Shown here: one piece after another, positions 1 to 8,656 of the stretch
Position numbering within the stretch: position 1 is the first letter of the stretch
Layout of the letters: every line of letters begins with the position of its first letter
Source: Saprospiraceae bacterium
Lineage (GTDB): Bacteria > Bacteroidota > Bacteroidia > Chitinophagales > Saprospiraceae
DNA length: 21,883 bases
Assembly (NCBI GenBank): GCA_016714085.1
Contig: JADJNW010000033.1
Location: forward strand, 1 to 21,883
Direction of reading: 5' to 3'
Translations under genes and position numbers: made by a program
The notes under the pieces: generated by a model
What the model saw: only the letters and a program-made list of their open reading frames with translations
Told to the model about the DNA's origin: nothing
Database searches by the model: none

Positions 1-449
1 GCATTACCTGTGATGCCCACGATAGAACTCATATTGATAATAGAACCGCCCGTGCGCATCATAGAACGCAAGGCGTGCTTGGTAAGGTTAAAAACAGATT
101 TCAAGTTGGTTTCAATGACTCGATCCCACTGTTCTTCGCTCATTCGCAGCATCAAAGTGTCTTGCGTGATTCCGGCATTATTTACTAAAATATCCAGTTT
201 GCCAAAATCCTCCAACACTGATTTGATCAATTCTTCCGCACCTTGATAAGAGCTGGCATCTGATTTATAAGCTTTAGCTTTTATTCCTAACTGGCTTAGT
301 TCGGTTTCCAGTGCTTTGGCGGGTGCTTCTGAAGATAAGAAAGTAAAAGCAACATTGGCCCCTTGTTCCGCAAAGCGTTTTACAATGGCCGTACCAATGC
401 CACGCGAGCCCCCAGTCACCAAAGCCACTTTATCCTGCAATAGTTTCAT
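1..449 (-). CDS. fabG: 3-oxoacyl-[acyl-carrier-protein] reductase FabG (3' end cut by window edge)
   Basis: This is the NADPH-dependent reductase of the fatty acid elongation cycle, a cytoplasmic short-chain dehydrogenase (SDR). Reading the minus strand from the ATG at 447-449 gives MKLLQDKVALVTGGSRGIG, with the TGxxxGIG cofactor loop near residues 13-19, then LDILVNNAGITQDTL with the NNAG motif, and later INMSSIVGITGN with the catalytic Ser. The YxxxK pair and the C-terminus lie beyond the window edge; about 149 of the usual 245-250 residues are visible. No stop or frameshift is seen. NNAGITQDTLMLRM is very characteristic of FabG within the SDR family, so I prefer FabG over a generic SDR. 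A TAnnTTTG-like box lies 25 bp upstream of the start. Confidence 0.9.
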   Translation of the reverse strand, partial: MKLLQDKVALVTGGSRGIGTAIVKRFAEQGANVAFTFLSSEAPAKALETELSQLGIKAKAYKSDASSYQGAEELIKSVLEDFGKLDILVNNAGITQDTLMLRMSEEQWDRVIETNLKSVFNLTKHALRSMMRTGGSIINMSSIVGITGN

Positions 450-473
450 GTTTGGTCTAGTTTTGTTTTGATG

Positions 474-481
474 CAAAGGTA
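474..481 (-). promoter_or_regulatory. Candidate Bacteroidota -7 promoter box for fabG
   Basis: The minus strand reads TACCTTTG, matching the TAnnTTTG -7 element of Bacteroidota. It lies 25 bp upstream of the fabG ATG. No clear TTG -33 element is visible. Just upstream are two direct copies of ATTGATCATT (490-499 and 504-513), each with the palindrome TGATCA, which could be an operator. Confidence 0.4.
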
Positions 482-601
482 AGTAAATGATTGATCATTG
501 AAAATTGATCATTTGATAATTTTATAATCAATTAATAATCACATATTTAAATTCAAAACTTTATACCGACTTTACAATTTATAACTACAAAATAAATTTC
601 T

Positions 602-1795
602 TTATGATCGAATCAAGTCTGATAAAATATTCGTTAAAATGTCTATTTCTTCTTCGGTATTGTAATAATGTGGTGATACGCGCAGCGCCCAATCCACGCC
701 TTTCTCAGCAAAATCAATAATAGCACCCGCGCTTCGTGTAATCGAGGTGTTGATTTTATGCTCTTGCAGTTTGTTTTTTAAAGCATCTGGTTGCCATTTT
801 TCGACAGCATAAGTCGTAATGCCACAGCGTTCTACGCCTTTATCCAAATTACGGATGCCAGAAATAGCACTAATTTTATTTCGACACAAATCTGCCAGCA
901 TTTTTACACGTTGTTCGATATTAGGCAAGCCAATTTCGAGTGCATATTCTACACAAGCCTTGCTTCCAAGCATCAATGCGAATGGGCGTTCCCAGACTTC
1001 AAAACGGCGCGCATCCTGGCGCAATTCGTAAATATCCGGCTCGATCCAGGTAGCGCTATGCAAATCCACAAAAAGTGGCTCCAATTCCAAATCCAATGCC
1101 TTGTTGGAAACATACAGAAAGCCCGCACCGCGCGGGCCGCGCAGGAATTTTCGGAAAGTAGCGCTCAAAAAATCACATTTGATTTGCTGTACATCCAACG
1201 GCATTTGCCCTGCCGATTGACAGGCATCCACCAAATAAAATATGTCTTCCTCTGCACAAATATTGCCAATTTCAATAATAGGTTGCACCAAGCCCGAATT
1301 GGTCGGTACATGCGTCACGGCAACTAATTTTGGGCTGTGTTTTTTGATCAAAGCTCGCATCGAATCAACATCCACGCCACCTTCGGGCCGATCTTGCGCT
1401 CGAATGAGTTGGATGCCGTAGCGTTTTTGCAATTCGAGAAAAGCGATTTGATTGGAGACATAATCGTTATTCGTGGTGATGATTACATCATCTTCCGCAA
1501 AGGGAATTGCCGATAAGGCGCGATTATAAGCATCGGTAGCATTGCCAGCATAAGCGATATTATCGGCACTGCAATTTAAGAACAAAGCCATCGCTTGATA
1601 GAAACCTTCGACTTCCTTTTGTACCAAGGCTTCTGCTTCGTAGCCACCAATTTCGATTTCTAATTGCAAATGTTTTTGGATGGCATCAATAACTAATTGG
1701 GGCATCAAGGCAGCGCCGGCGTTGTTGAGGTGAATGCGATTTTTCACGCCGGGCGTCTCGGCCCGGAAGCGCTGAATTTGTTCGGTAGTGAGCAT
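602..1795 (-). CDS. Class V-fold PLP-dependent aminotransferase (cysteine desulfurase / isopenicillin-N-epimerase-like)
   Basis: A 397-residue cytoplasmic fold-type I PLP enzyme of aminotransferase class V. Visible features are the N-terminal HLNNAGAALMP substrate region (residues 22-32), YLVDACQSAGQMPLDV with Asp190 and Gln193 for the PLP ring, and SATFRKFLRGPRGAGFLYV with the Schiff-base Lys216. The C-terminal small domain ends in LRVSPHYYNTEEEID, also typical. No conserved Cys loop of an IscS/SufS desulfurase is evident, so sulfur transfer is not supported; an epimerase, lyase or other aminotransferase role is open. The ATG at 1795 is chosen because it fits the family N-terminus and is directly preceded by a 35-nt array of heptads. 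It lies 146 bp downstream of the cupin gene on the same strand and could be co-transcribed with it. Confidence 0.87.
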   Translation of the reverse strand: MLTTEQIQRFRAETPGVKNRIHLNNAGAALMPQLVIDAIQKHLQLEIEIGGYEAEALVQKEVEGFYQAMALFLNCSADNIAYAGNATDAYNRALSAIPFAEDDVIITTNNDYVSNQIAFLELQKRYGIQLIRAQDRPEGGVDVDSMRALIKKHSPKLVAVTHVPTNSGLVQPIIEIGNICAEEDIFYLVDACQSAGQMPLDVQQIKCDFLSATFRKFLRGPRGAGFLYVSNKALDLELEPLFVDLHSATWIEPDIYELRQDARRFEVWERPFALMLGSKACVEYALEIGLPNIEQRVKMLADLCRNKISAISGIRNLDKGVERCGITTYAVEKWQPDALKNKLQEHKINTSITRSAGAIIDFAEKGVDWALRVSPHYYNTEEEIDILTNILSDLIRS

Positions 1796-1830
1796 TTTGG
1801 ATATTGGAAATTAGATATTTGTTATTGGAT
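1796..1830 (-). repeat. Heptad-repeat leader abutting the aminotransferase start codon
   Basis: Five consecutive 7-nt units read on the minus strand and touch the ATG without a gap: ATCCAAT at 1824-1830, AACAAAT at 1817-1823, ATCTAAT at 1810-1816, TTCCAAT at 1803-1809 and ATCCAAA at 1796-1802. All fit WWCHAAW and none contains G. Thirteen bases (1816-1828) occur identically in the ftsK leader at 3088-3100, in the same orientation relative to the gene. The role is unknown; an unstructured translation-enhancing leader is one possibility. Confidence 0.7.
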
Positions 1831-1941
1831 ACTTTTGATACGATGGATGCTGTGGGTACTCGCTTTTCGATACTGTTGATTTTTATAAATAAAACTTCAT
1901 CCGAAGCATCATTAGTATCAACAGAAACAATAACATCGCTT

Positions 1942-2793
1942 TCAGACAATCATTTCCTCTGCCCGCCGCTTTGCCATACCTTCTTTCATCTTGCGCCAAT
2001 CATCCCCCATGATTTTGTTCATGCCTTTATCGACAACATAGTGGCGAGCAATATTCCACAAGCCGCGTGCACGGCGGGTATAAGATTCATTGGCTCGCAA
2101 TGACATAGAATAACCACCATCGGTATATTCGATGTAATGCCAATAACCACAAGGCATGAAGATGGTTTCGCCAGGATGCAGCATGGTTTCGTAACCTTGT
2201 ACCTTGCTCAAAGCAGGATACAACTCATAATTAGGATTATTCACATCGATATAGCTGGCAACCGTAAAAGGATGTTGATATAAGTACTTAGACTGTTCAG
2301 GCGGAAACAGTACCACCCGTTTGCGCCCATGAAATTGATTCAAAAATACGTGTGACAAGTCAATATCATAATGTAATGCTACTTTAGAGCTTTGGCCACC
2401 AAAGAACATAAATGGAAATTCCTTAATAAAACCATCCATAATGCCGGGAATGAAAAAGTCCTGGGTTAGCTCTGGGGCATGGCGGAAAATATTGTACAAA
2501 AACAGACGCAAATCGGTAGGGCCGCCTTCCAATTTTTCAAGGTACTCACGTAACGGGATGATCATATCCGGTGTCATGTAGCCTTTACCGGGCTTTGAGT
2601 AATTATTGGAGACAACCGGTACTTGCAAATGTCCATACTGTTCTTTAAAAAATGAAATTGTCCATTTCTTCGTAGCTGGCCATCCATCAATAAGGTCGGT
2701 AAAAACGACCGGCTTGGAGGGCAGGAGGTATTCCTGAGCGAATGCTTCGCGTGTAAGTCCTGTCCTCTTGTCAACAGGTTGAAGCGTTAACAT
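1942..2793 (-). CDS. Cupin-like / JmjC-domain protein (probable Fe(II)/2-oxoglutarate oxygenase)
   Basis: 283 residues, without signal peptide or membrane segment. The double-stranded beta-helix metal site is visible: SSKVALHYDIDLSHVF gives His141 and Asp143 (HxD), and IFMPCGYWHYIEYTDGGYSMSLR gives the distal His219. FLNQFHGRKRVVLFPPEQ between them is typical of the cupin_8/JmjC family that includes FIH-like hydroxylases and tRNA wybutosine-type hydroxylases. Members hydroxylate protein or nucleic-acid side chains; the target here cannot be read from sequence. All three metal ligands are present, so it is likely active. The ATG at 2793 follows a G-poor leader with repeats of TCAACTA. It is divergent from ftsK across 313 bp. 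Confidence 0.82.
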   Translation of the reverse strand: MLTLQPVDKRTGLTREAFAQEYLLPSKPVVFTDLIDGWPATKKWTISFFKEQYGHLQVPVVSNNYSKPGKGYMTPDMIIPLREYLEKLEGGPTDLRLFLYNIFRHAPELTQDFFIPGIMDGFIKEFPFMFFGGQSSKVALHYDIDLSHVFLNQFHGRKRVVLFPPEQSKYLYQHPFTVASYIDVNNPNYELYPALSKVQGYETMLHPGETIFMPCGYWHYIEYTDGGYSMSLRANESYTRRARGLWNIARHYVVDKGMNKIMGDDWRKMKEGMAKRRAEEMIV

Positions 2794-3037
2794 ACAAGCT
2801 ATGTTTTAAGTTAGTTGATAGTTGACTGACAAACTATTTTAGCTGTAAAGCAGCAGGCAAAGTTACTTCAAAGATTGATTTGTTTTTCACTTTATTTTAT
2901 GTTAAAATATTTTTCATGGATTGGAATTTGATAAGCAAATAATTGATATAAAAATCATCTTTTAATGATATTCTAAAATAACTTCGTACCAGGAATTATT
3001 CTTTTTTCCGACTTTTAATAGCTACTTTTGTAGAATG

Positions 3038-3097
3038 TTGTTATTGGTTATCTGTTATCTGGCTGATTTTTGATCAAGACCAAATAACCAATAACAA
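3038..3097 (+). repeat. 14-bp perfect inverted repeat in the ftsK leader
   Basis: TTGTTATTGGTTAT at 3038-3051 is exactly complementary to ATAACCAATAACAA at 3084-3097, with 32 bases between. The left arm belongs to a heptad series TATTGGT, TATCTGT and TATCTGG (3042-3062), which is the opposite-strand version of the heptads at 3072-3106. In mRNA this would form a hairpin whose 3' arm ends 9 nt before the start codon. There is no U-run after it, so it is not a terminator. Confidence 0.7.
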
Positions 3098-3106
3098 ATA
3101 ACCAAA
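3072..3106 (+). repeat. Heptad-repeat leader abutting the ftsK start codon
   Basis: In register with the TTG start at 3107 are the 7-nt units ACCAAAT (3079-3085), AACCAAT (3086-3092), AACAAAT (3093-3099) and AACCAAA (3100-3106), preceded by a poorer unit GATCAAG. The last three fit the same WWCHAAW consensus as the leader of the aminotransferase gene, which also abuts its start. This favours TTG 3107 over ATG 3125 as the ftsK start. Confidence 0.7.
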
Positions 3107-5592
3107 TTGAGCGACACCGCGAGCATGGCAGCAAAAAGAAAAAGAAACCTCAAACAACTTTCGCTGAAAATCGGATTGAACGATGAGCGTATTCCCAAAT
3201 TATTAGGGATCGTCCTTTTGTTTATTGCCTTTTACTTATTTATTGCCTTTTTTTCCTATCTGTTTACTTGGCATATTGATCAGGATAAAGTGTTGCGCTT
3301 CTCTTGGGGCGTACTCGCTAGCAACCTGGAAATGGCTAATTGGCTTGGGCGCTTGGGCGCGATAGTCTCTAATATGTTTTTTTATTGGGGATTCGGGCTA
3401 CCTTCGTTTTTATTCATTTACATTTTGTCTCAATTTGGCTTAGGTTTGATTTGGCGGGCACCGCTTAAGCGCTATATACATCGCGTGCGTTCAGCGGTAC
3501 TTTGGTTAGTGCTTTTGTCGGTTACGCTGGGTTTTCTTTTTGGCGGAGCGGGATTTCCCTGGGGTGGTGCATTCGGCGATGCGGTAAGCCAATGGTTGCT
3601 CAATTTTGTAGGTACACTGGGTTTGGTTGTTTTTATCTTGTTCGCCATTGCAGGTATTGTGGTATGGTCTTTCAATCCCAATTTCCGGGATATGACTTTT
3701 CAGCAAGCGCTTGAAGAATCAAGGAATTATATTTTGGACTGGTTTTCAGGCAAATTGCCTTGGCGACAGCAAAGACAGACCACCAACACGAATACAAATA
3801 TTTTTAAGAATGATCGATCTGTAAAAACGGAATCGCCTAATAATGCCAACTCTAAAGCGCTGGAAGCCGGAGGCGAGGAAGTGCTCAAGCCTTCTCAACT
3901 CAAATTCCCATTGGACGAAGCAAATAAACGAGAAGCACTGAAAGTTGGCGACGCCGAATTGGAAATCGAAACGCCCTTCGACGAAGTAAAAACGCAAGAA
4001 AAAGAAGTGCCAGGGCTGGCCTCTATTCCTGTCAATCAGGTGCAAGCTGCAGCGCAGGAAAACATTGACCACAGTGAGCCTTACGATCCTACTTTGGAAC
4101 TGTCGATGTACGAGCATCCGATTCTTCAGTTATTGGTGGATTATTCGGATGATAAATTGGAGATTGATCGGGAGGAATTGGAACAAAACAAGGATCAAAT
4201 CATTGAAACGCTCCTGAATTATAAAATCGAAATTACCAAAATCCGCGCCACCATTGGGCCGACGGTTACGTTGTACGAAATTGTACCTGCTCCGGGTGTA
4301 CGCATTTCAAGGATTAAAAATTTGGAAGATGATATTGCGTTGAGCCTTGCGGCGCTTGGCATTCGCATCATCGCGCCTATTCCCGGCAAGGGTACGATCG
4401 GTATCGAAGTACCAAACAAAAAGAAGCAGACCGTTTCGATGAAAGAAGTGCTGGGATCGCCTAAATTCAAGCAAGCCAAAATGGATTTGCCTATTGGGCT
4501 TGGAAAGACGATCTCTAATGAAGTGTTTGTAGTGGACTTGGCGAAGATGCCGCACTTGCTTGTGGCAGGGGCTACAGGACAAGGTAAATCGGTGGGTATC
4601 AATGCAGTACTGATGTCATTATTGTACAAAAAGCATCCATCGCAACTCAAATTAGTATTGATTGATCCGAAAAAGTCGAATTATTCCCATATAGTGCTTT
4701 GGAAAATCACTTCCTTGCATTCTTGCCAGGACAAGACGAACCGATTGTAACCGAGACGAATAAAGTGATTCATACATTGAATTCGCTATGTATCGAAATG
4801 GATGAGCGTTATGATCTTTTGAAAAAAGGGGGTACACGTAATATCCGCGAGTACAACGAAAAATTTGTGCAGCGCAGACTCAACCCTCAAAAAGGGCATC
4901 GTTTTATGCCGTTTATCGTGTTGGTGATTGATGAATTCGCAGATTTGATCATGACCGCAGGTAAAGAAATCGAATTACCAATCGGTCGTCTCGCCCAATT
5001 GGCGCGGGCTGTGGGCATTCACTTGATTATTGCTACCCAACGCCCTTCGGTGAATATCATCACTGGGGTTATCAAAGCCAACTTCCCTGCACGAATTGCT
5101 TACAAAGTGGCTTCCAAAGTAGATTCCCGCACCATTCTTGATGCCGGTGGCGCCGATCAGTTGATTGGCCGAGGTGATATGTTGTTGTCGGTCGGTGGCG
5201 ACATGGTGCGCCTGCAATGCGCTTTTGTCGACACGCCAGAAGTGGAGCGTGTGATTGATTTTATTTCCAAACAGCCCGGCTATCCTGAGCCTTACCTCCT
5301 GCCGGAATTCCACACAGACGAGGACATGCAAGGCATTGTGCCATTACGCTACAGCGATTTGGATGAAATGTTTGAGGATGCCGCCCGACTCATTGTGCAA
5401 AACCAGCATGGCTCAACTTCCATGATTCAACGACGCCTCAAATTAGGCTACAACCGCGCTGGTCGTATCATGGATCAACTCGAAGCAATGGGCATCGTTG
5501 GCCCAAGCGAAGGCAGTAAAGTGCGCGAAGTGCTGATCTACGATGAAATCGAATTGGAGAAGCATTTAGGAGTATTGAGAACGAAGATGTAA
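3107..5592 (+). CDS. ftsK: DNA translocase FtsK/SpoIIIE (split by a one-base deletion at 4670-4674)
   Basis: This hexameric ATPase pumps chromosomal DNA through the division septum and links segregation to cell division at the inner membrane. Four N-terminal membrane segments lie near residues 31-54, 83-113, 127-146 and 162-188. A charged linker follows to about residue 330, then the alpha domain (YDPTLELSMYEHP), Walker A GATGQGKS at 488-495, Walker B FIVLVIDEFADL at about nt 4912-4947, and a C-terminal winged-helix gamma domain with MIQRRLKLGYNRAGRIMDQL. The first frame breaks after LIDPKK; restoring one A in the A-run at 4670-4674 gives VELFPYSALENHFLAFLPG and joins it to the second frame, for about 828 residues. 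FtsK is normally essential, so a base-calling error is more likely than a real mutation. The start is TTG 3107 (leader in register) or ATG 3125. Confidence 0.95.
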
Positions 5593-5614
5593 TAATTTTA
5601 AAAAATCTTTATCA

Positions 5615-5959
5615 GTGGAAGATATCAATGTAAAATTAAGGGAGTTAAATATCAAAGATTTCTATCCAGGCTTCTTCAAAAAATTAACGCAACACCCTAA
5701 ATATGAGACTGATTTGTATCATGCTTTAGATTCTTCCTTTTTCCAATTAGGAATTGGAATGCTAGTAGATACTGTTTATGATGAAAATGATTTTATTGGA
5801 TATCGTGTCTATATTAAGTTTTATCCTTCAAATATTCTTGATGAACCTGTTGGACAACGCCCTATATTTGATTCATTGAGTAACCTTATCAAAAGTAGAG
5901 GAGATGCCTATAAAGCATCAGCAAAGGAAATTTTAAATATGATTAAGGATAAACTTTGA
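5615..5959 (+). CDS. Hypothetical 114-residue protein downstream of ftsK
   Basis: I do not recognise this protein. It starts with GTG at 5615, 22 bp after the ftsK stop, so it may be read from the ftsK transcript; no in-frame ATG lies near the N-terminus. It is a soluble alpha/beta-looking sequence without signal peptide or membrane segment. One half has YHALDSSFFQLGIGMLVDTVYDE and FIGYRVYIKFYPSN; the other is a charged helix ending in NMIKDKL. Base composition is visibly richer in A/T than ftsK and the gene across from it, which could mean recent acquisition. Size, composition and position are compatible with an immunity-type protein, but no motif supports that. It converges on the next gene with only 3 bp between stops. 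Confidence 0.6.
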   Translation: MEDINVKLRELNIKDFYPGFFKKLTQHPKYETDLYHALDSSFFQLGIGMLVDTVYDENDFIGYRVYIKFYPSNILDEPVGQRPIFDSLSNLIKSRGDAYKASAKEILNMIKDKL

Positions 5960-5962
5960 TTA

Positions 5963-7126
5963 TCAAACTTTTATAAACTCAAACGGCTCATAAGGAATCG
6001 CAGGATTTAAATACTTCCGATAGGCGACGTGTACCCGATCAATTTCTACATTCAATTTGGCATACAGACTCCGAATTTCGTGGTTATGCGTGCGGATGCC
6101 TGCAAGACACATATAAGGATAGACGTGTACGTTGCGCTCCGTACTCAAGTAATCCATTAGTAGCGCAAAAATACCTTTTGACTGATAATCAGGATGAATG
6201 CCGAAGCCCATGCCTTTGGCGATGCGGGTTTTCGCGCGATTTTTTTTCCACAAAAAAATCGGAATCGTCCAAAGATTGAGCTTGCCTTTGGCGTGTTTTA
6301 GATAGGGATTCACATCAGGATACAGCGCCATAAATCCCGCCGGATGCCCTTCAAAATAAGCAATACAAGCAATTTTCGGGTCGGCTATGGGCTTAGCTTG
6401 CTCCATCATTTTCATCACTTGCGCGGGGCTGATCGGTTTGAAATGCGCAAATGCTCGGAAAGAGGCGTTGTAAACCTCACTAAAATCATGTGCGAAAGGC
6501 TCTAAGTTGCCAAAATCGAGGGGCTTCACATCTACGGGTTGGCGTTCTTTGAGGCGTTTGGCAACGCCTGCCAAGCGTTCAAATGGAATTTCTTTTGTTG
6601 CGCCTTTATAGGTCAAAATCTGCTCAAAAGGCTTGTAGTTATGCTCCAAAAAGAATTTTTCGTAATAATGTGGATGATAATTTTCCTGATACAAAGGTGG
6701 GAATTCCTGCCCTTTTACCAACAAGCCCCAGAATTTGTCACGCTCACCAAAATTGATCGGGCCATCAATGATTTCAACTCCTTTTGACTTCAAATAATCC
6801 TCCGATGCTTTGAAAAGGGCATCGGCACAATCTTCATCGTTGATACATTCAAAATAACCGATGCCTCCGGCTTTGTGTAGCTGTCCTTCATTGCGGGCAT
6901 GATCTATAAATGCAGCGATTCTCCCAACGGGCTTGCTGCGATCATTGAGCAATACAAAACATTTTGCCTCACCCTTTTCAAATGCCTTGTTCGATTTTGG
7001 GTCAAAAACGTTTTCTATCTCTTTTTCCAATGGAAAGATGTACTGCGGCATGTGGCGATATACGGTTTTTAAAACCTGATGGAATAGTCGCCAAGTCCTT
7101 CTATTGTTGACTTCAAGTAATTTCAT
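5963..7126 (-). CDS. GNAT-type N-acetyltransferase-like protein (387 aa)
   Basis: The C-terminal half looks like a GNAT acyltransferase: IACIAYFEGHPAGFMALYPD is a typical beta4 strand, and GFGIHPDYQSKG (about residues 307-318) stands where the acetyl-CoA pyrophosphate loop lies, followed by a helix and AGIRTHNHEIRSLYAKL. The N-terminal half (FVLLNDRSKPVGRIAAFID, then IDGPINFGERDKFWGLL) looks like a second, degenerate GNAT unit, so this is probably a tandem-GNAT protein. The acceptor is unknown. It is the last gene of a minus-strand run with a PLP decarboxylase and a hydroxyacyl-CoA dehydrogenase, 48 bp after the decarboxylase stop. Acylation of an amine made by the decarboxylase is possible but only inferred. 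Confidence 0.72.
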   Translation of the reverse strand: MKLLEVNNRRTWRLFHQVLKTVYRHMPQYIFPLEKEIENVFDPKSNKAFEKGEAKCFVLLNDRSKPVGRIAAFIDHARNEGQLHKAGGIGYFECINDEDCADALFKASEDYLKSKGVEIIDGPINFGERDKFWGLLVKGQEFPPLYQENYHPHYYEKFFLEHNYKPFEQILTYKGATKEIPFERLAGVAKRLKERQPVDVKPLDFGNLEPFAHDFSEVYNASFRAFAHFKPISPAQVMKMMEQAKPIADPKIACIAYFEGHPAGFMALYPDVNPYLKHAKGKLNLWTIPIFLWKKNRAKTRIAKGMGFGIHPDYQSKGIFALLMDYLSTERNVHVYPYMCLAGIRTHNHEIRSLYAKLNVEIDRVHVAYRKYLNPAIPYEPFEFIKV

Positions 7127-7174
7127 TTATCAGGAATTTGCTACAATTATAAGAAAGAAGCACCAGAAAATGCA

Positions 7175-8607
7175 CTATCCTTGAGTTGCGAGTTGCACTA
7201 TTTCGTCCAGCAGCGCTGCCAAATCTTGCTCGGTGGTCAAAGGATTCATAATGGAAGTTCGTAAATAGCGCTTGCCTTGAAGCATGGTTTGTACGATATA
7301 AAATTTGCCGGATTCAAGCAAAGACTGTCGAATCGCGCTATTGTACTCATTCAACTCAGATTCAGGCACTTTTTTATAACGAAAATTCACAATATTTGCT
7401 TCGGGCTCAACCGCCAATTCAAAATCAGGTCTTTCCCGGATCATTTTTGCGAATGCCTTTCCAAGATCATAGAGCCGATTCACATTCTCAGCAAATACTT
7501 CTTCACCGTAGGTTTTCAAAATTGAATAAACTTTGACCGACATCATAAACTTGGTGCACTCGAAAGCGCGTTTGCCAGAATGATACCACTCGGGTGTTTG
7601 CTGGGAGTCCCATAAATATTGGGCTTTTTGTGCAAAAGTTCGATATGAATCCTCGCCATTTTTGAAGATCAAAGCGGTGTTCAACGCCGGCGTCATCAGC
7701 ATTTTATGAAAATCAATCACAACCGAATCGGCGCGTTCGATGCCTTTTGCCAGATGGCGATATTTCTCAGAAAAAACAACCGCTCCACCGTGCGCACCGT
7801 CCACGTGTAGCCAAAGATGATGTTTTTTGCAAAAATCTGCCAAAGCGTTCAAATCATCATAAGAACCGGTGGCCGTAGAGCCTGCGCAGCCAATAACCGC
7901 AATAACTTTCAATCCTTCGGTTTTTGCTTTTTGCAAATATTCTTCTAATAAATCGGTGCGAATTTGATAGCGCTCATTCACAGGCACTTTTATGATGCCT
8001 TTGCTGCCCATGCCCATAATCCTTGCCGCGCGGTCGATGCAATAATGCGCTTCTTCCGAAACCAAAACTGCTAATTGTTCATTGTGCCCTTCTTCCCAAA
8101 CTTCGGTTGCTTGCGCTTTGCGCGCGGTCAATAATGCTGTAAGATTTGCCAGCGAACCGCCTGAAGTCAAAAGGCCTGCTGCATCTGTATTGTAACCAAT
8201 TTTTTTAGCCACCCAATCTGTCACTACTCGCTCTAGCGCATTGGAAGCCATGCCCATTTCATACACGCCCGTGCCGTTGCTCAAGACATCAGATACTAAC
8301 CCGCCAAGCTTGCCACCAGCGCAGGTACTGACACTTGATGCCCGATATAATGCGGATGATGCACATTTATCGAATGATGTAATATTTTACTAAATAAATG
8401 TAATGGTTGCTCTTGTCCCGATTGAAAATCTTGTTGCCAAAAGATCAGTTCGTTTTCAGGGTCGTGGTAAGGAATGACAGTTCCTTCACGGTTTTGAGCT
8501 TTTTGTAAATGGTCTGCCAGCAGGTCAATTAATTGGTGTCCCCAATTGCGAAAGCTTTGGACATCGTAAGCTTGTTCTAACATAGAATTTGAAATGGTTG
8601 TTGGCAT
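7175..8607 (-). CDS. Group II PLP-dependent decarboxylase (aromatic-L-amino-acid / diaminobutyrate decarboxylase-like), split by a frameshift near 8300-8305
   Basis: This enzyme removes CO2 from an amino acid to give an amine. The N-terminal part starts at the ATG at 8607 (MPTTISNSMLEQAYDVQ, then HPHYIGHQVSVPALVASLAG) and the rest continues in another frame (LVSDVLSNGTGVYEMG). Adding one base in the GGCGGG run (minus strand, 8300-8305) gives ASLGGLVSDVLSNGTG and a protein of about 477 residues, the normal family size. LHVDGAHGGAVVF carries the PLP-binding Asp, and VVIDFHKMLMTP carries the Schiff-base Lys. SGGSLANLTALLTAR is the usual phosphate-binding region. The substrate cannot be told from sequence alone. 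It lies between the dehydrogenase (49 bp upstream) and the GNAT gene (48 bp downstream). Confidence 0.88.
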
Positions 8608-8656
8608 GTTTTATTTCATTTCGATAAGTTTGGCACATTTTAGAAATGCGCCAAAC

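Larger units (their letters stand above)
2794..3106. promoter_or_regulatory. Divergent promoter region between the cupin gene and ftsK
   Basis: This 313-bp AT-rich stretch holds no gene. Two TAnnTTTG-type -7 boxes are seen: TAACTTTG on the minus strand at 2858-2865, pointing at the cupin gene, and TACTTTTG on the plus strand at 3023-3030, pointing at ftsK. Neither has a convincing -33 element. The ftsK leader downstream of the second box contains facing heptad arrays (3035-3062 and 3072-3106). The cupin leader contains two copies of TCAACTA on the minus strand within about 2802-2822. Confidence 0.45.

Noticed and set aside
791..1327. 178-codon plus-strand frame opposite the aminotransferase
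   Set aside because: Antisense shadow over the PLP-binding region, with no domain and no plausible start context.
1686..1949. Open frame of 87 codons on the minus strand between the cupin and aminotransferase genes, beginning inside the cupin stop region
   Set aside because: Its C-terminal half is only a shifted frame of the aminotransferase gene and its middle is translated heptad leader; no family resemblance.
4219..4650. 143-codon minus-strand frame inside ftsK
   Set aside because: It lies opposite the conserved FtsK motor domain and has no recognisable features; a shadow frame.
5940..5975. Terminator between the convergent orphan gene and GNAT gene (TTTGAT/ATCAAA near 5952-5966)
   Set aside because: Only a 6-bp A/T stem with a one-base loop and no proper T-run; too weak to call.
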